Below, piece after piece: positions 63,648-64,000 of a stretch of 64,000 nt of DNA (position 1 is the first letter of the stretch; each line of letters opens with the position of its first letter). The stretch comes from Hyalangium versicolor (GTDB lineage Bacteria; Myxococcota; Myxococcia; Myxococcales; Myxococcaceae), in NCBI RefSeq assembly GCF_020103695.1, contig NZ_JAHXBF010000020.1, positions 211,571 through 275,570 of the forward strand. Direction: 5' to 3'. The translations under genes were made by a program, and so were the position numbers. A model generated the notes under the pieces. The model ran no database searches and was not told where the DNA came from. It saw nothing but the letters and a program-made list of their open reading frames with translations.

Positions 63648-64000
<353 letters not shown>

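Overview
The window is high-GC DNA from a gliding, deltaproteobacterial-type predator of the Myxococcota, most likely a Cystobacterineae member related to Myxococcus, Archangium, Cystobacter or Stigmatella. The main reason is a complete gltD-to-gltJ gliding-motility (Agl-Glt 'G2') cluster, supported by very GC-rich third codon positions, many lipoproteins and TPR proteins, and orphan signalling genes. This placement comes from gene content and reading; no search was run.

Layout. 1-2,850: a WYL-like fragment and glnS, whose product carries a YqeY/GatB-like C-terminal domain. 2,890-8,950 (minus strand): a zinc-protease-like lipoprotein, a tightly overlapping operon of three TadE/TadG-like pseudopilin-family proteins with an exported partner, and a small lipoprotein. 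8,950-13,430: a TerC metal exporter, an orphan CheB with Glu in place of the phospho-acceptor Asp, a tiny plus-strand ORF with a strong ribosome site and its own terminator, cutA, and a DnaC-like ATPase with its partner gene. 13,710-38,520: gltD, gltE, gltF, gltG, gltH, a disordered RGG/Arg-Glu-repeat protein, the giant gltI (4,088 aa) and gltJ. Terminators and promoters inside it suggest about four transcription units. Together these encode the outer-membrane, periplasmic, inner-membrane-spanning and cytoplasmic layers of the focal-adhesion motor.

38,680-45,010: a Cys-rich lipoprotein, a MORN-repeat exported protein, a TIGR04552-like protein that I read as a divergent RelA/SpoT-fold nucleotidyltransferase, an Ig-like lipoprotein, ffh and tRNA-Leu(UAA). 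A catalytically broken integrase scar lies beside that tRNA. 45,220-53,480: a CzcCBA heavy-metal efflux operon headed by a small Cys/His-rich protein, then two envelope proteins.

53,640-64,000: an element integrated at tRNA-Arg(CCG). Its integrase gene ends inside the tRNA. Reading away from the attachment site are a ribbon-helix-helix protein, an excisionase-like HTH, a DUF3987 replication ATPase, a zinc-finger/Toprim primase and an AlpA-like regulator. Several are translationally coupled, and no capsid genes are seen, which suggests a phage-satellite-like or small integrative element. Further right are a tandemly duplicated XRE repressor pair with a duplicated operator, small hypotheticals, a frameshifted excisionase remnant and an EVE-DUF3883 protein that looks like a modification-dependent nuclease. 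The right end of the element lies beyond the window.
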